The notes under the pieces were generated by a model that was not told the DNA's origin, did not search any database, and was given only the letters and a program-made list of their open reading frames with translations. A stretch of DNA of 64,000 bases from JAOAPG01 sp963791575. GTDB lineage: Bacteria > Acidobacteriota > Terriglobia > Terriglobales > Acidobacteriaceae. Below, one piece after another: positions 49,680 to 59,408 of the stretch. The stretch's first letter is position 1. Each line of letters starts with the position of its first letter. The position numbers and the translations under genes are program-made. Location of the stretch: NCBI GenBank assembly GCA_963791575.1, contig CAWBSY010000012.1, forward strand, positions 1 through 64,000, read 5' to 3'.

Positions 49680-51563
49680 GTGACCGTGGACACGCCAAAT
49701 GACGATCTACAGCAAATCAAGGTTGCTTTACGGGATCTCACTCGACGTATTTACCGCATTGAGCGTGCGATGGGGATTGATGCGTCTGCGGGGGAAAGTT
49801 CTCCAGTCGAGTCGGTATTGCCGCCCCCGAGACCTTCGCCGAAGGTTACTGCGCCTTCCAGTCCTGCTTCCGAATCGCGGTCAGTTTCGCCCGCTTTGCC
49901 GATCACGGCACGCTTGCCAGAACTTAGGACGAACCTGGAATCACGCATCGGCTCGCATTGGCTGAACCGGATCGGCATTGCTGCGCTGCTCATCGGTGTT
50001 TCCTACTTCCTGAAATATGCATTTGAAAATAACTGGATCGGCCCGGCCGGGCGGGTCAGCATAGGTCTGCTTGCCGGACTCGCTGTCGTGATCTGGAGCG
50101 AACGTTTCCGTAACAGCGGTTACAAGGTATTTTCGTACTCGCTCAAAGCAGTTGGCATAGGCGTACTGTATCTGTCGATTTGGGCGGCGTTCCAGGTCTA
50201 TGCGTTGCTTCCAGGCAGTATGGCTTTCATAGCGATGGTGGCAGTGACGGCCGCCACCGCCGCGATGGCTCTCGCACAAGACGCGGAGATTCTCGCGGCT
50301 TTTGCGCTGTCTGGCGGGTTCACGACACCGATGTTGCTTTCGACCGGCCAGAATCGGGAGTTGGCACTCTTCTCATATGTCGCACTGCTGAACATTGCAA
50401 CCCTTGCGATGTTGGTTTTTAGACCTTGGCAGCGGCTTTTAGTTCTCAGTTATGTTGGGACCCTAATACTTTATGTGGGCTGGTATTCCGAGTTCTACAA
50501 ACAGTACGAACTCGGATCGACGCTCTTCTTCGCTACGTTATTTTTCATGATTTACGCAATCGCTCCCTTGGTGGCACGGCGACCGACAGGCGCACAGGAG
50601 CGGTTCACCATTATTCTGCTGTTCCTTTCATTGGTGAATGCCGGAGTCTACTTTCTGCAGAGCTACCTCCTAATCTCGGAAGTGAGCAAGACGGAGATGG
50701 CATGGTTCGCATTGGGGCTGGCCGCCGTCTATCTTCTGTTGGCCTGGTTGTCCCGCGCAAGAATTACAGATCGTGTCTTGTCGGAAAAATTTAGGTTGTT
50801 GCACCTAGCGTTGGCGGTGGGCTTCATCACGGTCGCGATCCCCATTCGTCTGGATGCGCACTGGATTACTGTTGGGTGGCTGGTGGAATCTGCTGCGCTC
50901 CTGTGGGTGGCCGATCGGATCCAATCGGATTTTCTCAATGCATTCGCTGCTACTGCTCTGGCTATGAGCATAGTGCGGCTAATCCTGATCGATAATTTCT
51001 ATTCGACGCAGCTCATATTTAATGCGCGTATGGGCGTCTATGCGCTCGCCATCGCGGTTCTTGGAATGGTTGCTTGGTATGCTTCAAAGCGTCAGGACAA
51101 TACCGGACGAAATGCTTTCGTCCTTTCTATCGTTGCAATAAATGTTTTGGCTCTTATCACGCTCAGCCGTGAAGTGTCGGACTATTATGCTCAACAAATG
51201 TCGGAGTTGAGGCCGATAGGAAGACGATGGGATACAGCTCATTGGTCGCGTGTCAAAGCCATTGAGATCAGCCGCGACTTCGCCTATTCGGCGTTATGGA
51301 TGGCATATGGCGCCATGTTGATGGTAGTTGGTTTTTGGCGGAAATCAGCATTTGTTCGCTGGCAGGCGCTAATTTTGATTGCAGCTACTACGGTCAAAGT
51401 TTTCGTTTATGACACATCGCAGCTTGACCGGATTTACCGCATTCTCAGTTTCATCGGTCTTGGCGCGCTTCTGTTAGCGATCTCTTTTGTCTATCAACGA
51501 GATTGGCTAAAACTTTCGAAACAAAAGCCGGAATTACGATCAAGGGAGACTTCCGAACAATGA
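49680..51563 (+). CDS. DUF2339 polytopic membrane protein
   Basis: 627 residues, start GTG 49680. A short N-terminal coiled coil (DDLQQIKVALRDLTRRIYRI), a Pro/Ser linker, then the DUF2339 core beginning LESRIGSHWLNRIGIAALLI, GVSYFLKYAFENNWIGPAGR, with about 17 or more TM helices to the end. C-terminal motif TTVKVFVYDTSQLDRIYRIL and SFIGLGALLLAISFVYQRDW is typical. Function unknown in the family. Confidence 0.88.
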   Translation: MTVDTPNDDLQQIKVALRDLTRRIYRIERAMGIDASAGESSPVESVLPPPRPSPKVTAPSSPASESRSVSPALPITARLPELRTNLESRIGSHWLNRIGIAALLIGVSYFLKYAFENNWIGPAGRVSIGLLAGLAVVIWSERFRNSGYKVFSYSLKAVGIGVLYLSIWAAFQVYALLPGSMAFIAMVAVTAATAAMALAQDAEILAAFALSGGFTTPMLLSTGQNRELALFSYVALLNIATLAMLVFRPWQRLLVLSYVGTLILYVGWYSEFYKQYELGSTLFFATLFFMIYAIAPLVARRPTGAQERFTIILLFLSLVNAGVYFLQSYLLISEVSKTEMAWFALGLAAVYLLLAWLSRARITDRVLSEKFRLLHLALAVGFITVAIPIRLDAHWITVGWLVESAALLWVADRIQSDFLNAFAATALAMSIVRLILIDNFYSTQLIFNARMGVYALAIAVLGMVAWYASKRQDNTGRNAFVLSIVAINVLALITLSREVSDYYAQQMSELRPIGRRWDTAHWSRVKAIEISRDFAYSALWMAYGAMLMVVGFWRKSAFVRWQALILIAATTVKVFVYDTSQLDRIYRILSFIGLGALLLAISFVYQRDWLKLSKQKPELRSRETSEQ

Positions 51564-51596
51564 CTCTGGTTCGTAATTCAAAGTTGGCCGAGAACT

Positions 51597-52199
51597 CTAG
51601 CGTGAACTGGCGGCCCAAGGACCGCTTCCGGAAGCGTGCAGATTAATCTGTACGGATTCACTCACGCGAAGGATAAATGTGCTGGGATTTTTCATTCCCC
51701 ACTTCACGTAGGGCACGACGAAATGAGTTGTGATCGTCCAATGATCTGCGGCCATCTCAACCTGGACTGGAACTGTCATCTCATGCTCAGATCCGTGAAT
51801 ACCAAATAATCCATGAACTTGAACCGTCGAGTTTCCCTGGATGGCTAGTTTTCCGTCCACGTGATCTGGACGAAATGTAATCTCTGGAAAACGGTCGCTT
51901 TCCAGAATTTCGCGGTGCATTTTCCTATCGCGAGTGTTGTTTCCGCTCTGCCCGGTAGCCGCATCGATGACGATGTCTCCGCCTATGGAGCCGGTCTCAG
52001 GGTTGAAGCGAATGTTGCCGTGCTTCAGATTAAACTCTCCGTGAACGGTGTGAATTACATCACCTAGCGTGAACTCGACGCCGGTGTTGGCTGGGCTAAA
52101 TTCCAGAACAACTTCCCGATTCTGTGCTTGGGAAGGCGCGGCGGAGACGCACAGAATCGTGATGACCAACCAAACCAGAAGCCTAGCGATCGCTCTCAA
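51597..52199 (-). CDS. YceI family periplasmic protein
   Basis: 200 residues. Signal peptide LLVWLVITILCVSAAPSQAQ. YceI-like lipocalin-type barrel: LEFSPANTGVEFTLGDVIHT, VHGEFNLKHGNIRFNPETGS, RDRKMHREILESDRFPEITF, VHGLFGIHGSEHEMTVPVQV. The family binds polyprenyl lipids in the periplasm. Monocistronic. Confidence 0.92.
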   Translation of the reverse strand: MRAIARLLVWLVITILCVSAAPSQAQNREVVLEFSPANTGVEFTLGDVIHTVHGEFNLKHGNIRFNPETGSIGGDIVIDAATGQSGNNTRDRKMHREILESDRFPEITFRPDHVDGKLAIQGNSTVQVHGLFGIHGSEHEMTVPVQVEMAADHWTITTHFVVPYVKWGMKNPSTFILRVSESVQINLHASGSGPWAASSR

Positions 52200-52362
52200 A
52201 TTATTTTACTGTCCTTTGTGCCAGCTGATTTAGAAACGGAATACTGCCCAGATGTCTAATATATCCCGTTAACGATAGCTGCGTCTGCGGAAACCAACAG
52301 ATGACAATGTTTATACATATTAACGATAACATTACAATGAGCGACTATCGCCGGAGGTAAGA

Positions 52363-52647
52363 ATGAAACGGATATTCGCGCGCGTGTTTCTAGCCATGAT
52401 GTTTGCTTTTGTAATGCTCTACGTCGGCGACTATTTGGTGATCCGCTGCAGAATATGGAGAAACTGGAGCCCGTTCGCTCAAGTAACTGTTCAGCCTTAT
52501 TACGCAATTCATCAAAAGAACAGCAAGACAGAGTACGACTCCGCGCCAATAGAAATCGATACCTGTATTCACACGATTTTTCCGCATTTAGGCTATAGCC
52601 CCTGTTGGTATGTGAATCGCCATACCGAAAAAAGCATTGATATATGA
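52363..52647 (+). CDS. Small membrane-anchored hypothetical protein
   Basis: 94 residues, GGAGGTAAG before ATG 52363. One TM (VFLAMMFAFVMLYVGDYLVI) then a polar domain with three Cys (VIRCRIW, IDTCIHT, SPCWYV). No family recognised; similar proteins probably exist in relatives. It stands alone between YceI and the glycan operon. Confidence 0.68.
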   Translation: MKRIFARVFLAMMFAFVMLYVGDYLVIRCRIWRNWSPFAQVTVQPYYAIHQKNSKTEYDSAPIEIDTCIHTIFPHLGYSPCWYVNRHTEKSIDI

Positions 52648-52870
52648 AGGGAACTCCAGCGGAAGGGAAGAGGGGTTTAGGACAAGAGGAGAAACAGGAA
52701 GGGGTGAAAATGAAGAAAAGCGGAGATGAACTGAGGAAATTTGATGCCGATTTCTTAAGGTAACTCGGGGCCTAGGAAAACTTATTCTCTACTCAGGAAA
52801 TAAGGCGAATGTACCAGCTCGCTTAAGCCAACAGGGCGCCGAAATGTTTAGGACTGGTTGCGCGAGAGGG

Positions 52871-54403
52871 CTAAGAAAGCCCTCCGGCTGCGGCGCCCAG
52901 GGAAGCTCGCTCAGGAATTTGCAAAACTTTTGATACCCAGTCTTCCATTACAGGCAAATGTTCGCGAGCATCACGTTCACTTAGAAACTTTACATTGCTA
53001 TAGCGCGACTCCTGGTAGTTGCGCACCTTACCGTTATGGATCGCGTCGAGAACCTGTTGCACACCAGCCTCTACTTTCCATACTGGTTGAAATCCGAGCG
53101 ATTCACGAATACGGCGAAATTCTACACGATAATTTCTGCGATCAACATTTTCCTCGGTACAGCGAAGTTCAGCGCCGGGCACCATCTTTTGAATCAGTTG
53201 GCCCACTTGGCCAAGAGTCATATTTTGTTCGTCTGATCCAACATTGAAAATAACTGGTGTCACCGCAGCCGAGGGAGCCTCAAGCGCGGTTAAAACCGAA
53301 CGTCCGGCATCGTGGACGTGCAGGAATGGACGCCATTGATCTTTACCGTAAACGGTGATCACACGATCGACAACCGCCTTTGCCGCCAACAGATTCACCA
53401 CTAGATCAAATCGCGTTCGGCCAGACAATCCATAGATGGTTCCGAATCGCAGGATCACTGGCTCGAAGCCGTTGCCGCGAAATGGCAGGAGCACATTTTC
53501 GGAAGCAATCTTGCTTCGTGCATAAAGCGAGACCGGATTCAAGGCAGATCTTTCATTTAAGATTTGATCGCTTGCGCCGTAGACCGAGCAACTGCTGGCA
53601 AACACAAATCGTGAAATGCCATTGCCTTTTGCAACCTGCGCAATCATGCGGGTCGCGATCACATTGATCTGGATCGTGAGCTCTTCATCCAGGGCACACG
53701 CAGGGTCTCCGACCAGTCCGCCCAGATGGATGACTGCGTTCATGTTCTTCATTGCTGCGACTACCGTATCGACATTACGGAAGTCTCCGCGATGGATCTC
53801 AAGATTAGGATGTTGCATGAATGGCTTGATGGGCTCGTCTCCATAAAGGAAGCAGTCCAATAAGCGAATGTGGTATCCCCGATCAAGCAATTTTGGAAGG
53901 AGGGCTGAACCGATGTATCCGGCTCCGCCTATTACCAGAACGCTCTGCTGTTCTTTCTGTAGTGAAATGCTGACAGGTTGGTGCTCTTGAATGATGACTT
54001 GTTTCCAGACTTTTGCCCACAAGCGTGCCGCGAGCAAAAGAACTGAGGCGGCCAGCCACGCTAATATGAAGGCAGAGCGAGGAAATGACGGGACAATCCT
54101 GAGAAAGTACATGGCGAGCGCGAGAATTACGAACGAGATCGCCGTGGATTGCAGAATCGTGAGCGCCTTATATTTGCTGGCATAAGAACGTCCCTTCGTA
54201 TAAAAACCCATGACGTAGAAGACCAGGGGCGCGGGACAACTAAGCAGAGCTGCCGAACGCAAAAACATATTCAGCAGAAACACCGGATGTTTGTCGTACA
54301 ACCATATTTGAGGCAGAAGTGAAAGTACGAGTGAGGTATTTAGAATAACGAGATCGGCAAAAACTCGGACAAAAATCTGAGTAGGATTATTTGTTTTTGA
54401 CAT
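52871..54403 (-). CDS. Membrane-anchored SDR nucleotide-sugar epimerase/dehydratase
   Basis: 510 residues. N-terminal four-helix membrane segment (about 10-150: VRVFADLVILNTSLVLSLLP, LNMFLRSAALLSCPAPLVFY, ILQSTAISFVILALAMYFLR, SAFILAWLAASVLLLAARLW), as in PglF/WbpM proteins. From residue 175 an extended SDR: VLVIGGAGYIGSALLPKLLD (GxxGxxG), VIHLGGLVGDPA, FASSCSVYGA, YARSKIASENV (YxxxK), ILRFGTIYGLSGRTRFDLVV, FLHVHDAGRSVL. The SDR part looks GalE-like, not like the usual PglF dehydratase domain. Last gene of the glycan operon; it may make a sugar precursor. Confidence 0.88.
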   Translation of the reverse strand: MSKTNNPTQIFVRVFADLVILNTSLVLSLLPQIWLYDKHPVFLLNMFLRSAALLSCPAPLVFYVMGFYTKGRSYASKYKALTILQSTAISFVILALAMYFLRIVPSFPRSAFILAWLAASVLLLAARLWAKVWKQVIIQEHQPVSISLQKEQQSVLVIGGAGYIGSALLPKLLDRGYHIRLLDCFLYGDEPIKPFMQHPNLEIHRGDFRNVDTVVAAMKNMNAVIHLGGLVGDPACALDEELTIQINVIATRMIAQVAKGNGISRFVFASSCSVYGASDQILNERSALNPVSLYARSKIASENVLLPFRGNGFEPVILRFGTIYGLSGRTRFDLVVNLLAAKAVVDRVITVYGKDQWRPFLHVHDAGRSVLTALEAPSAAVTPVIFNVGSDEQNMTLGQVGQLIQKMVPGAELRCTEENVDRRNYRVEFRRIRESLGFQPVWKVEAGVQQVLDAIHNGKVRNYQESRYSNVKFLSERDAREHLPVMEDWVSKVLQIPERASLGAAAGGLS

Positions 54404-54495
54404 GGCGCGTAGGTTTCCCTTTGTCAGGACTGCGAAAAATCAGATGAATTATTTTGTTGTGACAGGTTGGTCTAAAAGAGATTGTTAAGAAAATA

Positions 54496-55707
54496 TCACA
54501 GAGTGGCGATTTGCATTACTTGTTCAACAGCTTTGCAGGTTTGCTCGATATGTACATCCGAGAGGGTTGGATGCACAAGAAACATCAGACTGGTTTCGCC
54601 CAGCTCTCGAGCTACTGGCAAAAATTCAGAAGGCCGTAGATCCGGCGAGAATGCCTTCTCCAAGTAAAGTTCGCTGCAGCTGCCAGAAAAGCATGGCACA
54701 CCGGCAGCCACGACTTCTGACATAATCCGATCACGATTCCAGTCGGCGCGAAGACGCTCTGGTCGCACAAAGACATAGTACTTGTAATACGAGTGTCCGA
54801 TTTCCATCGGAGGCGCTGTTACTCGCAATGCAGCGATGGATTGGAAGCACTCCGTTAAAGCCTCAGCGTGTTTACGGCGCTTCGCCACCCATGCTGGAAG
54901 CTTCTTCAATTGCACCCGCCCGAGTGCGGATTGCATTTCCGTCAGCCGCCAATTCGTTCCGAATGATTCGTGCAGCCAGCGAAAACCTGCGGGGTGCTCA
55001 CGCCGGTAAACTGCATCGTAACTTTTGCCATGATCTTTGAAACTCCAGGCAAGTTGCCATAGGCGTTCATCGTTGGTGGTGACCATGCCACCCTCGCCTC
55101 CGGTGGTCATGATCTTGTCCTGGCAGAATGAAAATGCCGCCATGTGGCCCAGCGAACCGACTTGGGAGCCCTTATAAGTCGCACCGTGGGCTTGTGCACA
55201 GTCTTCAATCACCTTTAGATCGAACTCTGCGGCAAGTTCCATGATCGCGTCCATATCGCAGGGCCAACCAGCCAGGTGGACTGCAATAATCGCTTTGGTC
55301 TTGGGTGTGATGGCTTTTCGAATTGTCTCTGCGGTGATGTTTTGGCTATTCCGATCGACATCCACACACACGGGACGAGCACCCCGCATCACAATGCAAC
55401 TTGCAGAAGCAATGAAAGTTCGCGAAGTCGTTATGACTTCGTCTCCGGGGCCAATACCCAAAACATGAAGAGCAAGTTCCAACGCGACGGTTCCGTTTGC
55501 GACACAGATCGCGTGCTTTGTTCCTACATATTCCGCAAATTCGTTTTCAAACTTGCGTCCCTCTTCGCCCGTCCAGTAGTTAACTTTTCCTGAACGAAGC
55601 ACCGAAGTCACAGCCTCGATTTCGTCTGCTTCGAAATGCGGCCAAGGCGCGAACGGCAATTGTTTGTTTGTCGGAATCTTCGTTTCTAAAACAGCTGCAG
55701 TAGTCAT
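54496..55707 (-). CDS. DegT/DnrJ/EryC1-type PLP aminotransferase
   Basis: 403 residues, normal length. Substrate loop NYWTGEEGRKFENEFAEYVG, CVANGTVALELALHVLGIGP, GDEVITTSRTFIASASCIVM, EDCAQAHGATYKGSQVGSLG, and FCQDKIMTTGGEGGMVTTND with the PLP lysine. PglE-like, it transfers an amino group to a 4-keto sugar nucleotide. It lies 17 bases from the fused transferase, which supplies the matching PglD-like acetyltransferase, so a diacetamido-trideoxy sugar is plausible (inference). Confidence 0.92.
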   Translation of the reverse strand: MTTAAVLETKIPTNKQLPFAPWPHFEADEIEAVTSVLRSGKVNYWTGEEGRKFENEFAEYVGTKHAICVANGTVALELALHVLGIGPGDEVITTSRTFIASASCIVMRGARPVCVDVDRNSQNITAETIRKAITPKTKAIIAVHLAGWPCDMDAIMELAAEFDLKVIEDCAQAHGATYKGSQVGSLGHMAAFSFCQDKIMTTGGEGGMVTTNDERLWQLAWSFKDHGKSYDAVYRREHPAGFRWLHESFGTNWRLTEMQSALGRVQLKKLPAWVAKRRKHAEALTECFQSIAALRVTAPPMEIGHSYYKYYVFVRPERLRADWNRDRIMSEVVAAGVPCFSGSCSELYLEKAFSPDLRPSEFLPVARELGETSLMFLVHPTLSDVHIEQTCKAVEQVMQIATL

Positions 55708-55724
55708 AGGAATATGAAGTAAGT

Positions 55725-58244
55725 TTAGACGTGATACTGCGTTTTCTGAGACGACTGCTGTGTGTTTACATCCGATCTTGGACGCGCTGGGATACCTACA
55801 ACTGTCACGCCATCGGGGACATCTCGCGTGACCACCGCCCCGGCGCCCACAATCGCACCTGAACCTATATGAAGATATTGCAGAATTTGCGCCCCCGAAC
55901 CGATTAGCGCGCTCTCGCCGATAACGACGCCTCCGTTGACGTTTGCTCCGGGATTCACCACCGAGCCGCGTCCCACGTGTGCCTCGTGTCCAAAAGTAGA
56001 TGCGAAGTTACACAGCGAAAATTCTTCGAGAATCACATTTACAGTTGCCGTGACATTCGCGCCAATGAACACCCCTTTATCGATGCGAGCCGAACCCAGA
56101 TCAATGACTGCAGTGGGATGAATAATCACGGGCCATTCGATATCTGGAAATCGAGACTCCAGTTCGCCCGCCAGCTTCAATCTTATAGCTGGACTCCCTA
56201 TACCCATAGCGAGTGCGTCGACCGAAGTGCGATGACGCTCGATCCAATCGAAGTCTCCAAGCACTTGATCTCGGCTATCGCGAGGGCCAAGGCGCGACAT
56301 ATCACTCACCACGTATCCGAGGAATTCAAACTGTTTCTGCTCGCGATTAACCCATTGCACGGCGGACGCGATTTCGCGCGCCATTCCACCTGCCCCGATT
56401 ACAACAATGCGTGTCGTACTCATATCGCGCGCCCAGTGATCTTGCTCTCCAACCCCTCGATATTCTGGCATGGTCGCGTGACCAGGTTGCGAAATTCCAT
56501 CAAATGTGACCATCTTCCACAGTGTTATCACTAAAATCTTCAAATCGAGCCAAAAGCTTTGGTTATCTACATACCAAAGATCAAGTTTGAATTTCTCAGT
56601 CCAACTCAGCGCATTTCTGCCATTTATCTGTGCCCATCCTGTGATTCCTGGCTTTACATCGTGACGGCGCATCTGCTCTGGCGTGTAGCGTTCGAGATAT
56701 TGCGCCAGCAAAGGACGCGGACCAACCAGACTCATCTCCCCGCGAATCACATTGATCAGCTCTGGCAGTTCGTCCACGCTTGTCGCACGAAGAAATTTAC
56801 CCAGCCACGTCAAACGATCCGCATCCGGAAGCAATCTTCCGTGTGCATCGCGTGCATCCGTCATAGTACGAAACTTCAGACACGAGAAGAGTTGTCCCTT
56901 CAGGCCGGGACGAACTTGGCGAAAGAAAATCGGCGATCCCAGGAAAAGACGCACGACTACAGCTACTAACAAAAGTATTGGGAACAGTAATACTAAACCC
57001 GTGCCCGCGATCAACAGATCGAACGCTCGCTTGCTCATACCGCCTGGGCTAGTCTCCACTGGCTTTACTGATTCTGCGACACTCGATTGCGGCACTTTGC
57101 TTTCCAGTAGATCGTTGTACATCTTCACCTGCGCGTCCCAAATCACCTCGGGACGAAACTCTCGCTCCATCCGTGCGCGTCCTGCTTGCCCCATACTTTC
57201 TCGCAATTGCTTGTCTGTCAATAATCGATTCATCGCGTGAGCGAGCGCATATGAATCGCCCACTGGAACCAGAATTCCAGTCTCGCCGTCGATCACCGAA
57301 TCTCTGGCGCCAGTGGCCATCGTCGTAACCACAGGCACGCCGCTCGCCTGAGCCTCCAGAGGAACGCCGGGAAAGCCTTCGCGATAGGTCGGCAAAGCCA
57401 ACACATCCATCAGGCCATAGTAGGGCGCAGTGTCAGATACGAACCCGGTGCAAATGACTTCTGGAGCAGTCTCGATAAACCGCCGCACTCCGGGTTCAAC
57501 CGGATCGCCCTCTTCAAAATCTCCCACCAGCAGCAACCGCAATTCCGGATGCGATTTACGAAGCTCTTGCACCGCCTCCACCAATTGCCGGATGCCTTTG
57601 TCTTTCACAAAGCGGCCCACAAATCCAACCACCGGAACATCTCGCGGAATGCTGAGTCGCTGGCGCAGAATATCTGTTGCTTCCGAGTTGCGGCTGTCGG
57701 GCGTGAAGCGGTGCACATCCACGCCTCCGCTACCCTTTACGAGAACCATAGCTTTTTGTGGAGAGACCAACTTCAGACTGATCGCGCGTTCCCGCAAACT
57801 CGGACTCACACATACCACCCGATGCGAACATGCACACGCGATCCACTCAGCCGCCCAAAGTATGCCCCGCTTGAGACCAGTCGCGGTCTCTAGCCGCAGG
57901 CCTCGCAGCGTATAAACTCGGCAGGGAACCCGAGCCAGCCAGGCAGCGATGCCTGTCAAAAGCCCGGCTTTCGGAGTGCTGGCATCGACAATCGCGGGAC
58001 GCACGCGGCGAATCGTCCGATACAGCTTCCAAAGCGAAACTAAATCTTGTCGGAAAGCAATCTCGCGCTCCATGGGAACGGCGATGCTGGGGACATCCTC
58101 GTGCTCTGAAACTTTTATCAAATTCTCACCGGGAGATGACAACAAGACCGGATCGATCCCCGCACTTCGCAAATGCCGCAGCAGGCCGCCATTGTAGAAG
58201 GTACAAGCCAGCGGGGAAGTCACGGCGAATAGGATACGCTTCAT
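55725..58244 (-). CDS. Three-domain GT4 glycosyltransferase / phosphoglycosyltransferase / PglD-like acetyltransferase
   Basis: 839 residues from ATG 58244 (ATGA overlap with the upstream gene). Residues 1-385: GT4 transferase (MKRILFAVTSPLACTFYNGG, VVGFVGRFVKDKGIRQLVEA, YREGFPGVPLEAQASGVPVV). Residues 403-600: monotopic phosphoglycosyltransferase of the PglC/WcaJ type (MSKRAFDLLIAGTGLVLLFP, LKFRTMTDARD, ATSVDELPELINVIRGEMSL with D491-E492, VGPRPLLAQYLERY). Residues 611-825: PglD/NeuD-like acetyltransferase (RIVVIGAGGMAREIASAVQW, left-handed beta helix with FGHEAHVGRG and catalytic His753). These are normally three separate proteins of bacillosamine-type glycan initiation. A lost stop at the joints cannot be excluded given the indel pattern. 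Confidence 0.88.
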   Translation of the reverse strand: MKRILFAVTSPLACTFYNGGLLRHLRSAGIDPVLLSSPGENLIKVSEHEDVPSIAVPMEREIAFRQDLVSLWKLYRTIRRVRPAIVDASTPKAGLLTGIAAWLARVPCRVYTLRGLRLETATGLKRGILWAAEWIACACSHRVVCVSPSLRERAISLKLVSPQKAMVLVKGSGGVDVHRFTPDSRNSEATDILRQRLSIPRDVPVVGFVGRFVKDKGIRQLVEAVQELRKSHPELRLLLVGDFEEGDPVEPGVRRFIETAPEVICTGFVSDTAPYYGLMDVLALPTYREGFPGVPLEAQASGVPVVTTMATGARDSVIDGETGILVPVGDSYALAHAMNRLLTDKQLRESMGQAGRARMEREFRPEVIWDAQVKMYNDLLESKVPQSSVAESVKPVETSPGGMSKRAFDLLIAGTGLVLLFPILLLVAVVVRLFLGSPIFFRQVRPGLKGQLFSCLKFRTMTDARDAHGRLLPDADRLTWLGKFLRATSVDELPELINVIRGEMSLVGPRPLLAQYLERYTPEQMRRHDVKPGITGWAQINGRNALSWTEKFKLDLWYVDNQSFWLDLKILVITLWKMVTFDGISQPGHATMPEYRGVGEQDHWARDMSTTRIVVIGAGGMAREIASAVQWVNREQKQFEFLGYVVSDMSRLGPRDSRDQVLGDFDWIERHRTSVDALAMGIGSPAIRLKLAGELESRFPDIEWPVIIHPTAVIDLGSARIDKGVFIGANVTATVNVILEEFSLCNFASTFGHEAHVGRGSVVNPGANVNGGVVIGESALIGSGAQILQYLHIGSGAIVGAGAVVTRDVPDGVTVVGIPARPRSDVNTQQSSQKTQYHV

Positions 58245-59393
58245 GCTTTTACGTTTGAGAGACTGGTCGCCAATGCGGAAGACTCTGAATTTCTTTGCAG
58301 AAGCCATCCATATATCTGTTCCCATTGATCTACAACCGACGAAAGACTGTAGTGCTTGGAAACATAGTCTCGCCCCGCGAGTCCTTGTGAACGGCGCGAT
58401 TCGGGAGAGAGCTCTTCCATGCGGAGCATCGCATCTGCCAATGCGTCAGAATTCTTTGCGGGAACTAGAAACCCGCTCACTCCGTTGCGAACGATTTCAT
58501 TGTTTCCACCAACATCTGTGGCTACAATTGGCACCCCTGCAGCACTCGCTTCCAGGAGTACCATTGGCAAGCCTTCCCAAGCCGAGGACATTACGTAAGC
58601 GTCGGCAGCAGCCATCAAATCAGGGACATCTTTGCGCCTGCCTAGAAATCGAACGCGATCGGAAACGCCCATTTGAGTGGCTAGCTGCTCTGTGGAAGAA
58701 CGCAGGGGGCCGTCTCCGGCAATGAGTAGAATATTGCGCTCCGAGGACCGTGCCATCGCCATTAACAGGTTCGGATAATCTTTCGGAGTGTCTAGTCGTC
58801 CCACCGCCAACCAAACGAATCGGTCTTTAATGTCGAGCGCTTGTCGTAACTTTGAGCGCATCTCGCTGTTACTTTGAAAGTCTTGTAGTGGAACTCCATT
58901 GGGTACAACTTTGAGCTTGTGGGAAGGAACCGCGCCAATGCTGATGTATCGCTCAGCCGCAGCGGCACTAACAATTGTAGTGAGATCGGCGAGGCCATCT
59001 GTAATTCGATAAGCCAGTTCTCTTGCTCGGCCACCCTCGCTGATGCTGTGCGCGGTTGAGATGACCACTGGAACTGATGCAAATAAGCGCGCCAATCTAC
59101 CTAGCAAATTAGAATGCACCATGTGGGTGTGAAGAAAAGCTGGTCGTTCCTGCCGAAGAATACGCACCAGTCTTACAATCGCTCGCGGATCAGGTACGCC
59201 GCGTTTTATTCCCAAAGAGGTAACTTCAATTCCTGCCTCTTCCAGTTCCGCTTGGAGCGGCCCATCCCGATATCATGCTGACTACCTTCGGACGCCATCC
59301 TCGGGACGCAAGTTCCCGGGCTATGAGGACCAGTTGGGTCTCAGCGCCTCCGGGATACAAGCCAGTTATCAAGAACAAAACTGAGCGATTCAT
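58241..59393 (-). CDS. GT4 glycosyltransferase, one frameshift
   Basis: About 383 residues after joining. The N-terminus is in one frame from ATG 59393 (MNRSVLFLITGLYPGGAETQ, LVLIARELASRGWRPKVVS); near 59261-59270 the product moves to another frame (PLQAELEEAGIEVTSLGIKR, GVPDPRAIVRLVRILRQERP) and runs to 58241. C-terminal GT-B donor domain: FVWLAVGRLDTPKDYPNLLM, IAGDGPLRSS, WEGLPMVLLEASAAGVPIVA with the E-x7-E motif. It adds a sugar from a nucleotide donor to the glycan. It lies 15 bases after the membrane protein gene. Confidence 0.88.
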
Positions 59394-59408
59394 GAATTAT
59401 TTTGCGAG

